From assembly GCF_016881065.1 (NCBI RefSeq), contig NZ_WXYN01000012.1:248001-312000 (forward strand): a DNA stretch of 64,000 nt, in the 5' to 3' direction. The DNA comes from Planococcus soli (GTDB lineage Bacteria; Bacillota; Bacilli; Bacillales_A; Planococcaceae). The translations under genes and the position numbers were made by a program. This document shows positions 7,408 through 17,055 of the stretch, one piece after another (positions within the stretch are counted from its first letter, which is position 1; every line of letters begins with the position of its first letter). The notes beneath the pieces are model-generated. The model was not told where the DNA came from. It did not search any database and saw only the letters and a program-made list of their open reading frames with translations.

Positions 7408-9207
7408 TTGAATCAGTTAAAAAACCAGCACGGCTATGCTCTTCTATTAACACTTGGGCTGATCGTCATTTTCACTATTCTTGGAGCAAGTCTTCTTATG
7501 CTGACAAGTAATGGCGCCGCTAAAAACGAAGTCCGTCAAGACATTACTCGTTCTTCCGATTTGTCGCAAAAAGGGATCGACTTAGTCACTACTCAAGTAA
7601 ATGCTGAACTTGTTACTTTTTTAGGTGATAATGGCCGACCAAGAACTGAATTTATTCTTCAGTTGGAACAAATTTTAAACAAATATATGTGTACAGAGGG
7701 TTCAAGCATTCCAATCAAAGGTGAAACAGGAACCTACAAAGCTTGCATTGAATCCTATGTCGATACTGTAGACAGTGACGATCAAGCGAATCCGTTAAAA
7801 AAACTGGTAACCTTTAAAAGCATCGGAACAGCTGGTGATGCTAATAGAGAGATGTTAAGCAAGATTGAAATTGGTGCTGCTACAGCACCAGAAGCTTTAC
7901 GCTACGCTATTGGAACAAACATTAACACAGCCGACGGACTTCAGAACGGAGAAGGCAACCTTCTGATGCACGGGGGCGTTGAGATTAAAGGTGACTTAAA
8001 AGTTGATGGCAATATTGTAACCAGTACTAATGGATACGCACTTTTAGGAGCAGATCGTTGGATTCCAAGCTTGGCCCCCTCCGCCCTTCCATTAGAAGGA
8101 GCAAAGACAGCAAGATTATTCTTAGGGAAAAATTCTTACACTTTTAATACAGCTTCCAGTTATGCAAATCATATCGAAAGATCAAACTTTTCTACCTCTC
8201 CTTACAGCTTGAGAACGAATATCTCCGACTTATTTAGATCTGGTTATGCTCCGACTTTGGTGTCGAGAGAGCCTGTTCAAAGTCCAATTGGAATTACAGA
8301 GCAAAAGCAGAGCTTTGAATATCAGAGAACCACTAATGGAGTAACTACTTTAGCCACAAATTCAAACAGAGTAATAAATAATCAATCGTATACAAATGCA
8401 AAAGTTTTTCCAGTCTATCAATATAGTGATTATTATTGTGTAAGATATTCTTGGAGTAGTTGCAGAGAATGGGAAGAAAGAAACTATTATAACGAAAGTG
8501 GGACTTTCACGTTTACTGGTACAAATACATTTAAACAATTTTCTACAAAAGGAAATATTGTTATGGCTGGAACTGATATAAAATTTACTAATGGACTATA
8601 TGTTGACGGTAATCTGTCCATCGGAAACAATAGTACATCTTATGATGTCAATCAATATTCTTCAGTAACACTGGATGGTCCAATATATGTAAATGGAGAT
8701 CTAAATATCCAAGGTGCAGATCTCCGAAGCAATGCCTTAATTTATGTCAATGGTGCAGTAAATATATCGCACTCACGAGTTAACGGAAAAGCTTTGCCGA
8801 ATAAGAAGCAAGGTTCTCTAATTGTTCTTTCAAAAGGCAATATAAAAATTTCTAACAACTCAGTCAACTATGATGATCCGAGTTATATCAAAGGCTTCTT
8901 TTACTCCGAACAAGATTTCGAAATGTTTGGAGTTGGTTCAAATATGAAAATTGATGGAGGAATTTCTGCACGAAAAATTGTGTTAAACGCTATACGGGGC
9001 CGTGCAAAGGACAGTAATTTTGCTGGTGCATACAGAATACCCAACAGAAACGATTACTTCGAAGGTATCGCTGAACAGAATAAACGTAATTCCCGCCTTC
9101 AAGTCGTTTACGACTCAGAAATCATCTCCACCTATTCAGATTTAAAACAGCAGGAACCGGTCATTTATACCGTTGATCCACCAACTGAAAAAGAACGGGA
9201 TTATTAA
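7408..9207 (+). CDS. PilX-like pilus protein with beta-repeat central region
   Basis: A 599-residue protein beginning with a hydrophobic segment (GYALLLTLGLIVIFTILGAS) of the PilX N-terminal type: prepilin-like but with no Glu at +5 and a leader ending at HG. The start is TTG at 7408, with GGAGGG 7 nt upstream. From about residue 190 there are repeated short beta-type units (EIKGDLKVDGNIV, GLYVDGNLSIGN, GPIYVNGDLNIQG, ALIYVNGAVNIS) resembling the right-handed helical repeats of bactofilin and polymer-forming proteins. Two Cys (YYCVRY, SSCREW) lie near 350. The gene ends at a strong terminator. It is plausibly a pilus-tip or surface adhesin; this is inference. Confidence 0.7.
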   Translation: MNQLKNQHGYALLLTLGLIVIFTILGASLLMLTSNGAAKNEVRQDITRSSDLSQKGIDLVTTQVNAELVTFLGDNGRPRTEFILQLEQILNKYMCTEGSSIPIKGETGTYKACIESYVDTVDSDDQANPLKKLVTFKSIGTAGDANREMLSKIEIGAATAPEALRYAIGTNINTADGLQNGEGNLLMHGGVEIKGDLKVDGNIVTSTNGYALLGADRWIPSLAPSALPLEGAKTARLFLGKNSYTFNTASSYANHIERSNFSTSPYSLRTNISDLFRSGYAPTLVSREPVQSPIGITEQKQSFEYQRTTNGVTTLATNSNRVINNQSYTNAKVFPVYQYSDYYCVRYSWSSCREWEERNYYNESGTFTFTGTNTFKQFSTKGNIVMAGTDIKFTNGLYVDGNLSIGNNSTSYDVNQYSSVTLDGPIYVNGDLNIQGADLRSNALIYVNGAVNISHSRVNGKALPNKKQGSLIVLSKGNIKISNNSVNYDDPSYIKGFFYSEQDFEMFGVGSNMKIDGGISARKIVLNAIRGRAKDSNFAGAYRIPNRNDYFEGIAEQNKRNSRLQVVYDSEIISTYSDLKQQEPVIYTVDPPTEKERDY

Positions 9208-9252
9208 AAAGAGTCAGTGGACAAGGCAAACGCCTTGTCCACTGACTCTTTT
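9207..9252. terminator. bidirectional terminator between PilX-like gene and diguanylate cyclase
   Basis: A perfect 21-bp stem (9207-9227 pairing with 9232-9252) with a 4-nt loop, A-rich on the left and T-rich on the right, between two convergent genes. It overlaps the TAA of the left gene and abuts the TGA of the right gene, so it serves both strands. Confidence 0.92.
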
Positions 9253-10955
9253 CATTTCACATATGCCGCAACTTTATTCCGTCCAGCCTGTTTCGCTCCG
9301 ATATACAAAGCACGGTCGGCATTGCGGATCAGCGACATGCCTTCATCGCTGTCGTCCGGTGCTGTTGATACCCCGATGCTTAAGGTGATGTGGACAATTT
9401 GCTGCTCCCGATCTGCGGCAAGATCGCTTTCGATCAGGAACTCATGTTTTTCGATGCGCTTGCGCAGGTTTTCAGCCAGCAGCATGGCCAAATCTTTGCT
9501 GTAATTTGTCAGCAGTACGACGAACTCTTCACCGCCATAACGGGCGATGGTTCCTTCGCCGCCAATTTCTTCTCTTAAAATATCCGCCAGCTGAACGAGG
9601 ATGTCGTTGCCGCTTTGATGTCCGTAACGGTCATTGATGCTCTTGAAATGATCGATGTCCATCATAATGAGCGACAATTGCTTCAGACGCCCTTCATTCA
9701 TTTCTTTAATGCAACTCTCCAGACTTTCATCCAAATAGCGGTAATTGTATAGTTTGGTCAATCCGCAGCGTTCGCTTTTCGCGATGACCTTTTGCATATA
9801 GCCGGCCTTTTCCAGCGACACTGCGAAATAAGTACTGAGAATTTCCAGAATCTGCAGCTGGTGTTTGGCGAAGGCGTATTTCTTTTTCGATGCCAGCACC
9901 AAAACCCCTTCTGTCTTATTGTTGCGGGCAATAGGTGTAGCCATTAGGCTTTCTGTGTCTTTCGGAAGATTGCCGGTGATCAAATCCTGCCACTGGCTTT
10001 TTACATCGTAAATATAAGAGTCGTTGGTGATGATTACTTTTCCAGCGATCCCTTTATTATAAGGGATCGATTTGATTTCACGAGGCTGCAATTTATTGTT
10101 TTCATAGATGCGCAGCATTTGCTGCAGGTCGTCCCTGTAATCGATTACATAGGCATATTCGACTTTGAACATTTTAGCGACCTGCACAACAAACTGATCG
10201 AGCACTTCTTCGGTCTCCAGCCGTGTGGCAAGCTGGTGTCCGATTGCCCCAGCCTTTTTCAAATCGATGTTGACCTGCTCGGAGTTATTATACATCTTCA
10301 GCACAGCAGTCATGATGAAAAACGGAACACCCAGCAGGACAAGAGCTGCAACACCGATATACGATTCAAAAATGTACATCGCGATGGCATATGGGAAGAT
10401 CACCAGCATCAGGACAAAATCCCAAATGGCATCGATCGAAAAAAATTTGCTGTGGTTGCCGCTGATCCGATCATAAACTTGGAAAATGATTTGATTGCTC
10501 AAGAGCGACACTACTTGGAAAACCAATCCATATAAAATTACATGAGACAGTTCCAAAGAGCCGATTTGACCGCCAGCCGCCACAAACGCGAGACCTGCGA
10601 TTAAAGAAATAAGGAAAAACATTAATGAGTTGAAAGGAATCCGCAGCGATTGCGCTTCATTCGTTCGGCTACGGTACAGCACAATGAACATGCTCAATTG
10701 AGAAACCAGCATCTCGATAAAAATGCCATATTTCAAGAACAGTGCCACGGTTACCCATTGCACCAAAAACGTCGAAGCGCCGTTGATGTTCATCGGCATC
10801 AGGCTCATTAAAACAAAAAACAAAATGTAGGCCATTAAGTTCCATGGATCTGCTACAGATGGCGGGAAAAAATTATAGACAACCACTAAGCCTGCTGGAA
10901 CAATCAGAGTCCATAAGCTCCAAAGAATCGTTTTGCGAGTAAATTTCTTCCCCAT
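9252..10955 (-). CDS. membrane GAF-GGDEF diguanylate cyclase
   Basis: A 567-residue protein predicted to make c-di-GMP from two GTP. Residues 1-200 hold about six membrane segments of a sensor-type domain. A GAF domain spans about 215-370 and the GGDEF domain about 395-560. The catalytic centre reads YGGEEF and the metal/substrate region MDIDHFKSINDRYGH, so it should be active. The four residues at the usual inhibitory I-site (RxxD, five residues before GGEEF) read GGEG, so product inhibition is unlikely. The start is ATG at 10955, with AAGGGAAG upstream; an ATG at 10988 has no site. No phosphodiesterase (EAL or HD-GYP) is fused. The adjacent pilus locus suggests a link to surface behaviour. 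Confidence 0.9.
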   Translation of the reverse strand: MGKKFTRKTILWSLWTLIVPAGLVVVYNFFPPSVADPWNLMAYILFFVLMSLMPMNINGASTFLVQWVTVALFLKYGIFIEMLVSQLSMFIVLYRSRTNEAQSLRIPFNSLMFFLISLIAGLAFVAAGGQIGSLELSHVILYGLVFQVVSLLSNQIIFQVYDRISGNHSKFFSIDAIWDFVLMLVIFPYAIAMYIFESYIGVAALVLLGVPFFIMTAVLKMYNNSEQVNIDLKKAGAIGHQLATRLETEEVLDQFVVQVAKMFKVEYAYVIDYRDDLQQMLRIYENNKLQPREIKSIPYNKGIAGKVIITNDSYIYDVKSQWQDLITGNLPKDTESLMATPIARNNKTEGVLVLASKKKYAFAKHQLQILEILSTYFAVSLEKAGYMQKVIAKSERCGLTKLYNYRYLDESLESCIKEMNEGRLKQLSLIMMDIDHFKSINDRYGHQSGNDILVQLADILREEIGGEGTIARYGGEEFVVLLTNYSKDLAMLLAENLRKRIEKHEFLIESDLAADREQQIVHITLSIGVSTAPDDSDEGMSLIRNADRALYIGAKQAGRNKVAAYVK

Positions 10956-11004
10956 GACATCTTCCCTTTCTAGACGAACTAAATCCATTTTTTACTAACT
11001 GTAT

Positions 11005-12192
11005 TTAGCATTGATAATATTGAAAAAATGAATCCGTATAGTTTCTAAGGACTGCCAAGAGAAAAAGTGAACCCGTGACTATAGTCTCTTCTTTTCTGTC
11101 ATTTACAGGTAATATATCATATAAATTTGTAATTGTCTTTCTTTTACTTCTACTTTCTTCAAATAAAGTTTTGGCCGGCAACGCGCGTTCATTTTCAAAA
11201 TTGATAAAAGTGAAATGATCGCTGATCGTTTCGAGTTGGCGCAGGGCATACACATAGTCCTTATCTTTAAAGATTCCCATGACAATGTGAATGGGACGGC
11301 CGGGTAATGTTTCTTTTACTGTTTCCACGAGTGCATCGATGCTTGCTTTGTTGTGTGCCCCGTCAAAAATAACCCCCGGCAAGATCTTTTCAAACCGGTA
11401 AGCAAGCGTGGTCGATGACAAGCCAAGCTGCGCTTTTTCTTCATCAAACTCCAGGCCAAGCAATTCCTTGGAGGCTTCGAGTGCAAGTGCAGCATTCTTT
11501 TGCTGATGCGGTCCTTTCAATCCTAAACGTACATCTGCCAATTTGCTTGGCTCGATCACTTCCGAGTGGAGACGGTCTGCTTTTTCCCGAACAATGTTCA
11601 TCGCTTCTTTTGGAAGATCGCCGACAACGACCGGCTTCCATTTTTTTATGATTCCAGCTTTATGGCGAGCGATTTCTTCTATTGTATTTCCTAAGAAATT
11701 AGTATGATCGATGGAGATGGAAGGAATGATGGCAATCTCTGGATCGATGACGTTGGTGCTGTCAAGCATCCCTCCCATGCCCGCTTCAATGATGGCAAAA
11801 TCAGGGGCTTGCTTTCGGAAAATGACAAATGCCGCTGCAGTCAAAAGCTCGAAATCGGTTAAAGGGGTCTTCACTACACTCAATTTTTGCATGGCCCAGC
11901 CAAGTTCCTCTGAACTGACAGGCGTGCCGTTGATCTGAATCTGATCATGAAGATCCTGGATGCATGGCGAATAGAAATTGCCGACGCTGCGGCCATGCGC
12001 TTGCAGGATAGCCGAAAGAAAAGCCGCGGTAGAGCCTTTGCCATTGGTGCCTGCCAGATGGATGAACGTGCCCGTTTGGTGGGGATTTCCGAGTTCTTCC
12101 AATGCAGCGGTGATGGCATCCAAGCCAGGCAGAATGGCAGAGTCTGTATGTATATTCCATTTGTTCTTATATTGTTCAAGTCCGATTATCAT
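11005..12192 (-). CDS. folC: folylpolyglutamate synthase / dihydrofolate synthase
   Basis: A 395-residue Mur-ligase-family enzyme that adds glutamate to folates. Visible motifs: the ATP-binding loop AGTNGKGSTAAFLSA near residue 43, the DHTNFLG metal/substrate region near 165, KAGIIKKWKPVV, and the second-domain signature FDGAHNKASI near 275. The start is ATG at 12192 with AGAGG upstream; an earlier ATG at 12219 lacks a ribosome site. The N-terminus is shorter than in B. subtilis FolC. folC normally directly follows valS; here the two are separated by an oppositely oriented pair of ATP-grasp genes. A TATAAT on the minus strand near 12242 could be its -10. Confidence 0.92.
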   Translation of the reverse strand: MIIGLEQYKNKWNIHTDSAILPGLDAITAALEELGNPHQTGTFIHLAGTNGKGSTAAFLSAILQAHGRSVGNFYSPCIQDLHDQIQINGTPVSSEELGWAMQKLSVVKTPLTDFELLTAAAFVIFRKQAPDFAIIEAGMGGMLDSTNVIDPEIAIIPSISIDHTNFLGNTIEEIARHKAGIIKKWKPVVVGDLPKEAMNIVREKADRLHSEVIEPSKLADVRLGLKGPHQQKNAALALEASKELLGLEFDEEKAQLGLSSTTLAYRFEKILPGVIFDGAHNKASIDALVETVKETLPGRPIHIVMGIFKDKDYVYALRQLETISDHFTFINFENERALPAKTLFEESRSKRKTITNLYDILPVNDRKEETIVTGSLFLLAVLRNYTDSFFQYYQC

Positions 12193-12263
12193 AAGAAGCC
12201 TCTTTTCCGCAGTAAACATGATACACTTTTTGAGTATGATTATAGCACGAAGGTGGAATGGAT

Positions 12264-13127
12264 ATGACGAGTTGTTGGGTTATTTACAACGGAAGCCTAG
12301 TTTCCGATAAGTTTGCAGACCAAGCCAGGCTTGTGGCCGAAGCAGCCGACCGAGCAGGCATCGCTGTAAAGATCATGAAGAATTACGAAACCATAATGGA
12401 TTTATCAGTTAACTTAAGTATACCCGATTTTGCAATTTTATTGGATAAAGATATATTGCTTGGATATTTTTTGAAAAGCCGTGGCGTTCCGATTTACAAC
12501 GATCCCGCCGTCATTGATTTATGCGACAACAAAGCCACCCAATATGTCCAGCTCGCCGCGCGACAGTTGCCGATGCCGCGGACCATCGTTGCACCGAAAG
12601 TCTATCCGAATTTCTCTATACTGGATTCCGGCTATTTTGAAGAGGTCATCGATCGCCTTGGGCTGCCGATGGTCATCAAAGAGGGCCACGGCTCGTTTGG
12701 CATGAAAGTGTATTTGATTGAAACTGAAGAACAGTTTTACGAGAAAGTCGACAGCTTGAGAGGCATCGATTTTGTCTTTCAGGAATTCGTTGCATCGAGC
12801 CGCGGCCGCGACATTCGCGTCAACATTGTCGGTGGACGGATCGTTGCAGCCATGTACCGCCATTCCGAGACTGATTTTCGTGCCAATATTACCAATGGCG
12901 GCGTAGCTTCTCCCATTGAGCTGACCGCTGCCCAAAAAGAAATGGCATTGGCGGCAGCGCATGCAGTTGGTGCGACGTTCGCCGGAGTCGATTTGCTGTT
13001 TGGCGAAAATGAACAGCCTTTAGTGTGCGAAGTAAATGCCGCCGCACACATCCGCAATATCCTCAATGTCACAGGCATCAATGTCGCAGACGCCATGATT
13101 GCTTATATATTGGAGGACTTAGGATGA
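12264..13127 (+). CDS. ATP-grasp ligase of RimK type, substrate unknown (first of pair)
   Basis: A 287-residue ATP-grasp protein. Residues 1-95 form a Rossmann-like pre-ATP-grasp domain (WVIYNGSLVSDKFADQ). The ATP-grasp fold shows the lysine and glycine-rich loop (VIKEGHGSFGMKVY near 138), the adenine-contact segment FVFQEF and the metal ligands in VDLLF and CEVNAAAHI near 240-260. RimK relatives ligate an amino acid to a carboxylate by acyl-phosphate chemistry. The start is ATG at 12264 with AGGTGG 7 nt upstream. It overlaps the next gene by the ATGA motif. No substrate gene or carrier protein is adjacent, so the product cannot be named. Confidence 0.8.
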   Translation: MTSCWVIYNGSLVSDKFADQARLVAEAADRAGIAVKIMKNYETIMDLSVNLSIPDFAILLDKDILLGYFLKSRGVPIYNDPAVIDLCDNKATQYVQLAARQLPMPRTIVAPKVYPNFSILDSGYFEEVIDRLGLPMVIKEGHGSFGMKVYLIETEEQFYEKVDSLRGIDFVFQEFVASSRGRDIRVNIVGGRIVAAMYRHSETDFRANITNGGVASPIELTAAQKEMALAAAHAVGATFAGVDLLFGENEQPLVCEVNAAAHIRNILNVTGINVADAMIAYILEDLG

Positions 13128-13921
13128 AACTTCTTTATGAAACGGATGACGCTAAACGAAACCAAGGTTTTATAGATGAGCTCGAGCGCTTTGGAGATGC
13201 TGCACTGGTATCGTGGGATGACTGGAGTGAAGATGGACTGGCAATGCTTGTGGATAAGTTGCACGATGACACCGTGCTTTTCCGTGTACGCCGTCCCGCA
13301 GCAGCCCGCTTCTTGGAAGACCACGGGATCTGCTTAGTGAACCGGGCAGAAGTAAACCGCATCGCCAACGACAAATGGCAATGTTACCAGTTGTTCCTGC
13401 TGCTGGGTGTTCCAACTGTTCCGACCTACCGGGAAGCACTGGAATTTCCGTGCATCGCCAAAACCACAGACGGACATGGCGGGTCTGAGGTGTGGCTTAT
13501 GGATTCCACTGAAGAACTTCCAGAAGCCTCTTCCCCGTTGATTTTCCAGCCGGTGGTCGAGCATTTGGCCGATGTCCGAGCCTACGTCATTGGCACAGAA
13601 GTTGTCGGTGCCGTCAAGCGCAGCTCCGGCCAATCGTTCAAAGCTAATTATTCACTCGGTGGAGCTATCGAGAAGTTTACTCTTACTGCCGTCCAGGAAA
13701 AGGATGTCCTACGGATTGCGCGTGCTTTAAACAGCGACTATATCGGCATCGACTTTTTGCTGCTGGGAGATGGACGCCACCTGTTCAATGAAATCGAAGA
13801 TCCCGTCGGAGCACGTTCGTTCTATGAAACGCACGATGAAAATATTGCAGAATTGCTGGTGGAACATATACGTAAGCTGGAAAAACATGGACCATTCCGG
13901 CAGGAAGAAGGCCCAAAGTAG
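13124..13921 (+). CDS. ATP-grasp ligase, divergent partner (second of pair)
   Basis: A 265-residue ATP-grasp protein starting at ATG 13124 (GGAGG upstream, inside the end of the preceding gene). It has a short N-terminal domain, then CIAKTTDGHGGSEVW (the ATP lysine and flexible loop), LIFQPVV, and IDFLLL with FNEIEDPVGAR as metal-binding acidic residues, in ATP-grasp order. It is homologous in layout to the upstream gene but clearly divergent, as expected for an ancient duplication whose products act together or in successive steps. Both key acidic residues are retained, so both are probably active. Function not recognised. Confidence 0.78.
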   Translation: MKLLYETDDAKRNQGFIDELERFGDAALVSWDDWSEDGLAMLVDKLHDDTVLFRVRRPAAARFLEDHGICLVNRAEVNRIANDKWQCYQLFLLLGVPTVPTYREALEFPCIAKTTDGHGGSEVWLMDSTEELPEASSPLIFQPVVEHLADVRAYVIGTEVVGAVKRSSGQSFKANYSLGGAIEKFTLTAVQEKDVLRIARALNSDYIGIDFLLLGDGRHLFNEIEDPVGARSFYETHDENIAELLVEHIRKLEKHGPFRQEEGPK

Positions 13922-13935
13922 TTTTATCTTTTCCA

Positions 13936-14033
13936 AACCGCTCCGGCCGCTTTGGGAATGGCTCCGCAAGAAGCCAGGCAAAGAACGCCAGTCTTCCTGC
14001 TTCGCCCAGCCCGTGGACGCTCCGTCGCTAAGA
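13936..14033 (-). repeat. GC-rich intergenic repeat family R1, copy A
   Basis: Read leftward this matches copies B (24956-25053) and C (44317-44412) for most of its length: it shares GAAGCAGGAAGACTGGCG, CTGGCTT and the end CCCAAAGCG followed by CCGGAGCGGT. It lies between the convergent ATP-grasp pair and valS. There is no coding signal. Confidence 0.75.
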
Positions 14034-14084
14034 AACATGTAAATCCGAAGCAAGTCCATGTTCTTCACATCCCTATAAAAACGC

Positions 14085-14120
14085 AAAAACCGCTCTCCCC
14101 AAAAGGGAAAGCGGTTTTTT
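14085..14120 (-). terminator. valS terminator
   Basis: A 15-nt arm (14085-14099) pairs with 14105-14119, with one mismatch and a 5-nt loop, and ends in a T-run on the minus strand just after the valS stop. It may also serve the plus-strand ATP-grasp operon. Confidence 0.88.
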
Positions 14121-14124
14121 CATC

Positions 14125-16758
14125 TTACAGATTCTGCAATTCTACAATGCGTTTTTCAACCGTTGCGTGTTTTTCCACGTAATCGGCTTGCTTCGCACGT
14201 TCTTCTGCAACAACTGCTTCAGGTGCTTTGGAAACAAAGCGTTCGTTCGACAACTTGCCGCTGACGAGCTTCACTTCTTTCGCCCATTTTTCCAGTTCTT
14301 TATTCAGACGTGCAAGCTCTGCATCGATATCGATCAAGCCTTCAAGCGGCATGAACAACTCCGCACCGGAAACAACAGCTGACATCGATTTTTCTGGAGC
14401 TTCGATGTTTTGGCCGATCGTCAACGTTTCCGGGTTGCAGAAACGTTCAATGTACGCTGCATTCGCTTCAAGTACGGCGTGCGTGTTGGCATCTTTTGCC
14501 GAGATCGTCAATGGCACTTTTTTGCTCATCGGCGACTGCACTTCTGAACGGATGGTCCGCACCGAACGGATAACATCCATCAACAGCTTCATGCTCGAAG
14601 ACTGGCTTTGGTCCGTCAGGGAATCATCCACTGTCGGCCATGCCGCAATGGTGATCGATTCGCCTTGGTGCGGCAAGTTCTGCCAAATTTCTTCCGTGAT
14701 GAACGGCATGAACGGATGCAACAATCGCATCGTGTTATCCAGTACATACGCAAGAACCGAACGCGTCATTTTCTTCGCTTCTTCATCTTCGCCGTATAAT
14801 GGCAGTTTCGACATTTCGATATACCAGTCACAGAAATCATCCCAGATAAAGTTGTAAAGCGAGCGTCCCACTTCACCGAATTCGTAGCGTTCTGCAAGTT
14901 CTGTCACCTGTTCGATGGTTTCATTCAAACGGGTCAGGATCCATGAATCGGCTACGGATTTCTTGCCGGAAAGATCGATTTGGTCGTACGTCATGCCTTC
15001 CATGTTCATCAACGCAAAACGGGAAGCATTCCAGATTTTGTTGGCAAAGTTCCACACAGACTCCACTTTGTCGTTCGAGTAGCGCAGGTCCTGTCCAGGA
15101 GACGATGCGGTTGCCAGGAAGTAGCGCAGGGAATCCGCTCCGTATTCAGATATGACATCCATCGGATCGACGCCGTTGCCGAGTGATTTGGACATTTTGC
15201 GTCCTTCCGCATCGCGTACAAGACCGTGGATCAATACGTCTTTAAACGGCTTTTCACCGGTGAATTCAAGAGCCTGAAAAATCATCCGTGATACCCAGAA
15301 ATTGATGATGTCATAGCCTGTAACCAACGCATCGGTCGGATAGTAGCGGCTCAGGTCATCGTTTTCTTCGGGCCAGCCAAGCGTCGAGAAAGGCCATAGG
15401 GCAGATGAGAACCATGTATCCAACACGTCTTCATCCTGTGTCCAGTTTTCAGCGTCAGCCGGTGCTTCGTGGCCAACGTAGATTTCACCTGTTTCGTTAT
15501 GGTACCAGGCAGGAATCTGATGCCCCCACCAAAGCTGGCGCGAGATGCACCAGTCGCGGATGTTTTCCATCCAGTGCAAATACGTTTTCTCGAAACGGTC
15601 CGGTACGAAGTTAACACCTGCATCGGCTTTTTGTGCTTCCACTGAAGCAGCAGCCAAAGGTTTCATGTCTACGAACCACTGTGTGGACAGGTAAGGTTCT
15701 ACAACGGCCCCGCTGCGTTCTGAATGGCCAACTGAATGCAAATGTTCTTCAATTTTGAACAAAACATCCAGGTCCTGCAAGTCTTTGATGATCTGCTTGC
15801 GGCATTCGAACCGGTCAAGCCCTTCGTATTTGCCGGCGTTCTCGTTCATCGAACCGTCTTCGTGCATGATCAGCACGCGTTCCAGGTTGTGGCGATTGCC
15901 GATTTCAAAGTCGTTCGGGTCGTGGGCCGGTGTAATCTTGACAGCGCCGCTTCCGAATTCCATGTCCACGTAATCGTCCGCAACAATTTCCATTTCGCGG
16001 CCGATGATCGGCAGGATGACTTTTTTGCCGATCAAATGCTGGTAGCGCTCGTCTTTCGGGTGAACCGCAACCGCGGTATCGCCAAGCATCGTTTCCGGGC
16101 GCGTTGTCGCGATTTCGATGTGGCCGCTGCCGTCTGCAAGCGGATAGCGCATATGGTAAAACGCACCTTGTACGTCTTTGTAGATAACTTCAATATCGGA
16201 AATGGCGGTTTTGGTATTCGGATCCCAGTTGATGATATATTTGCCGCGGTATATGAGCTTTTTCTCATACAGTTTCACGAAAACTTCGCGCACCGCTTTT
16301 GACAAGCCGTCTTCCAACGTAAAGCGTTCTCGGGAATAATCAAGTCCAAGGCCCAGTTTTGACCATTGCTCACGGATATGGCCCGCATACTGGTCTTTCC
16401 ATTTCCACGATTCTTCGAGGAATGCTTCACGGCCCAAATCATAGCGTGAACGCCCTTCTTCTTTCAGTTTGCCTTCCACTTTTGCCTGCGTCGCGATGCC
16501 GGCATGGTCCATCCCTGGCAGCCATAAGGCATCAAAGCCCTGCATGCGCTTCATGCGTGTCATGATGTCCTGCAAGGTCGTGTCCCAGGCATGCCCCAAA
16601 TGCAGCTTGCCGGTCACGTTCGGCGGCGGAATCACAATGGTATATGGCGTTTTGCCGCTTTCCGGTTTCGCTTCGAAGAATTTGTTGCTGACCCACCAAT
16701 CGTAACGCCCTTTTTCAATCGATTGCGGATCGTACTTGGTCGACATTTGTTCAGTCAT
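14125..16758 (-). CDS. valS: valyl-tRNA synthetase
   Basis: An 877-residue class Ia synthetase charging tRNA-Val. The HIGH motif appears in [16 protein letters not shown] near residue 48 and KMSKS in [14 protein letters not shown] near 525. The editing domain (CP1, about 190-390) contains [17 protein letters not shown]. The C-terminal coiled coil (about 810-877, [15 protein letters not shown]) is the tRNA-binding arm typical of bacterial ValRS. AGGAGG lies upstream of the ATG. A T-box leader with a GTC specifier precedes it, so expression responds to uncharged tRNA-Val. Confidence 0.97.
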   Translation of the reverse strand: MTEQMSTKYDPQSIEKGRYDWWVSNKFFEAKPESGKTPYTIVIPPPNVTGKLHLGHAWDTTLQDIMTRMKRMQGFDALWLPGMDHAGIATQAKVEGKLKEEGRSRYDLGREAFLEESWKWKDQYAGHIREQWSKLGLGLDYSRERFTLEDGLSKAVREVFVKLYEKKLIYRGKYIINWDPNTKTAISDIEVIYKDVQGAFYHMRYPLADGSGHIEIATTRPETMLGDTAVAVHPKDERYQHLIGKKVILPIIGREMEIVADDYVDMEFGSGAVKITPAHDPNDFEIGNRHNLERVLIMHEDGSMNENAGKYEGLDRFECRKQIIKDLQDLDVLFKIEEHLHSVGHSERSGAVVEPYLSTQWFVDMKPLAAASVEAQKADAGVNFVPDRFEKTYLHWMENIRDWCISRQLWWGHQIPAWYHNETGEIYVGHEAPADAENWTQDEDVLDTWFSSALWPFSTLGWPEENDDLSRYYPTDALVTGYDIINFWVSRMIFQALEFTGEKPFKDVLIHGLVRDAEGRKMSKSLGNGVDPMDVISEYGADSLRYFLATASSPGQDLRYSNDKVESVWNFANKIWNASRFALMNMEGMTYDQIDLSGKKSVADSWILTRLNETIEQVTELAERYEFGEVGRSLYNFIWDDFCDWYIEMSKLPLYGEDEEAKKMTRSVLAYVLDNTMRLLHPFMPFITEEIWQNLPHQGESITIAAWPTVDDSLTDQSQSSSMKLLMDVIRSVRTIRSEVQSPMSKKVPLTISAKDANTHAVLEANAAYIERFCNPETLTIGQNIEAPEKSMSAVVSGAELFMPLEGLIDIDAELARLNKELEKWAKEVKLVSGKLSNERFVSKAPEAVVAEERAKQADYVEKHATVEKRIVELQNL

Positions 16759-16790
16759 TGGAATTCCTCCTCTAGTTTCTGGCAGAACGC

Positions 16791-17021
16791 AAAAAACTCC
16801 TATCGTCTGTAAAGGACGAAGGAGTTTTTCGCGGTACCACCTTTATACACAGGTCCACTTGCACACCTGGCTCTCAAGTTTCATAACGGATGTTAAGTCC
16901 GGTTCCCGCTACTCGTTTCACGGCAACTGCTCCGAGGTGACATTCAAATGTGTGCCCATGAAAACCTCTCACCACTCGGTCTTCTCTCTGAAATGCACGC
17001 ACATCCTACTATCCTCTTCAA
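16791..17021 (-). promoter_or_regulatory. T-box leader of valS, specifier GTC (Val)
   Basis: Read leftward, the leader shows the AG-box region AGAGGATAGTAGGA, then AATGTCACC in the specifier loop with GTC at 16941-16939, and the conserved T-box GGTGGTACCGCG at 16841-16830. A terminator follows whose arms AAAACTCCTTCGTC and GACGATAGGAGTTTT (16829-16791) end in a T-run. Uncharged tRNA-Val pairing with GTC and with the T-box bulge would stabilise the antiterminator. The specifier agrees with the downstream gene. Confidence 0.95.
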
Positions 17022-17027
17022 CGCATG

Positions 17028-17055
17028 ATTATCTAATTACTCTCATTGTACTCAA
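17028..17055 (-). promoter_or_regulatory. valS promoter (SigA type)
   Basis: TTGAGT at 17055-17050 and GATAAT at 17033-17028 with a 16-nt spacer, just upstream of the T-box leader. The -35 overlaps the 3' end of the upstream gene. Confidence 0.65.

Noticed and set aside
1-9207. ComG competence pseudopilus operon
   Set aside because: The locus has separate extension and retraction ATPases and a different gene order from comGA-G, so a type IV pilus is the better call.
13025-13123. N-terminal extension of the second ATP-grasp gene
   Set aside because: The extra sequence lies inside the first ATP-grasp gene in another frame; the ATG at 13124 has GGAGG and gives an ordinary N-terminus.
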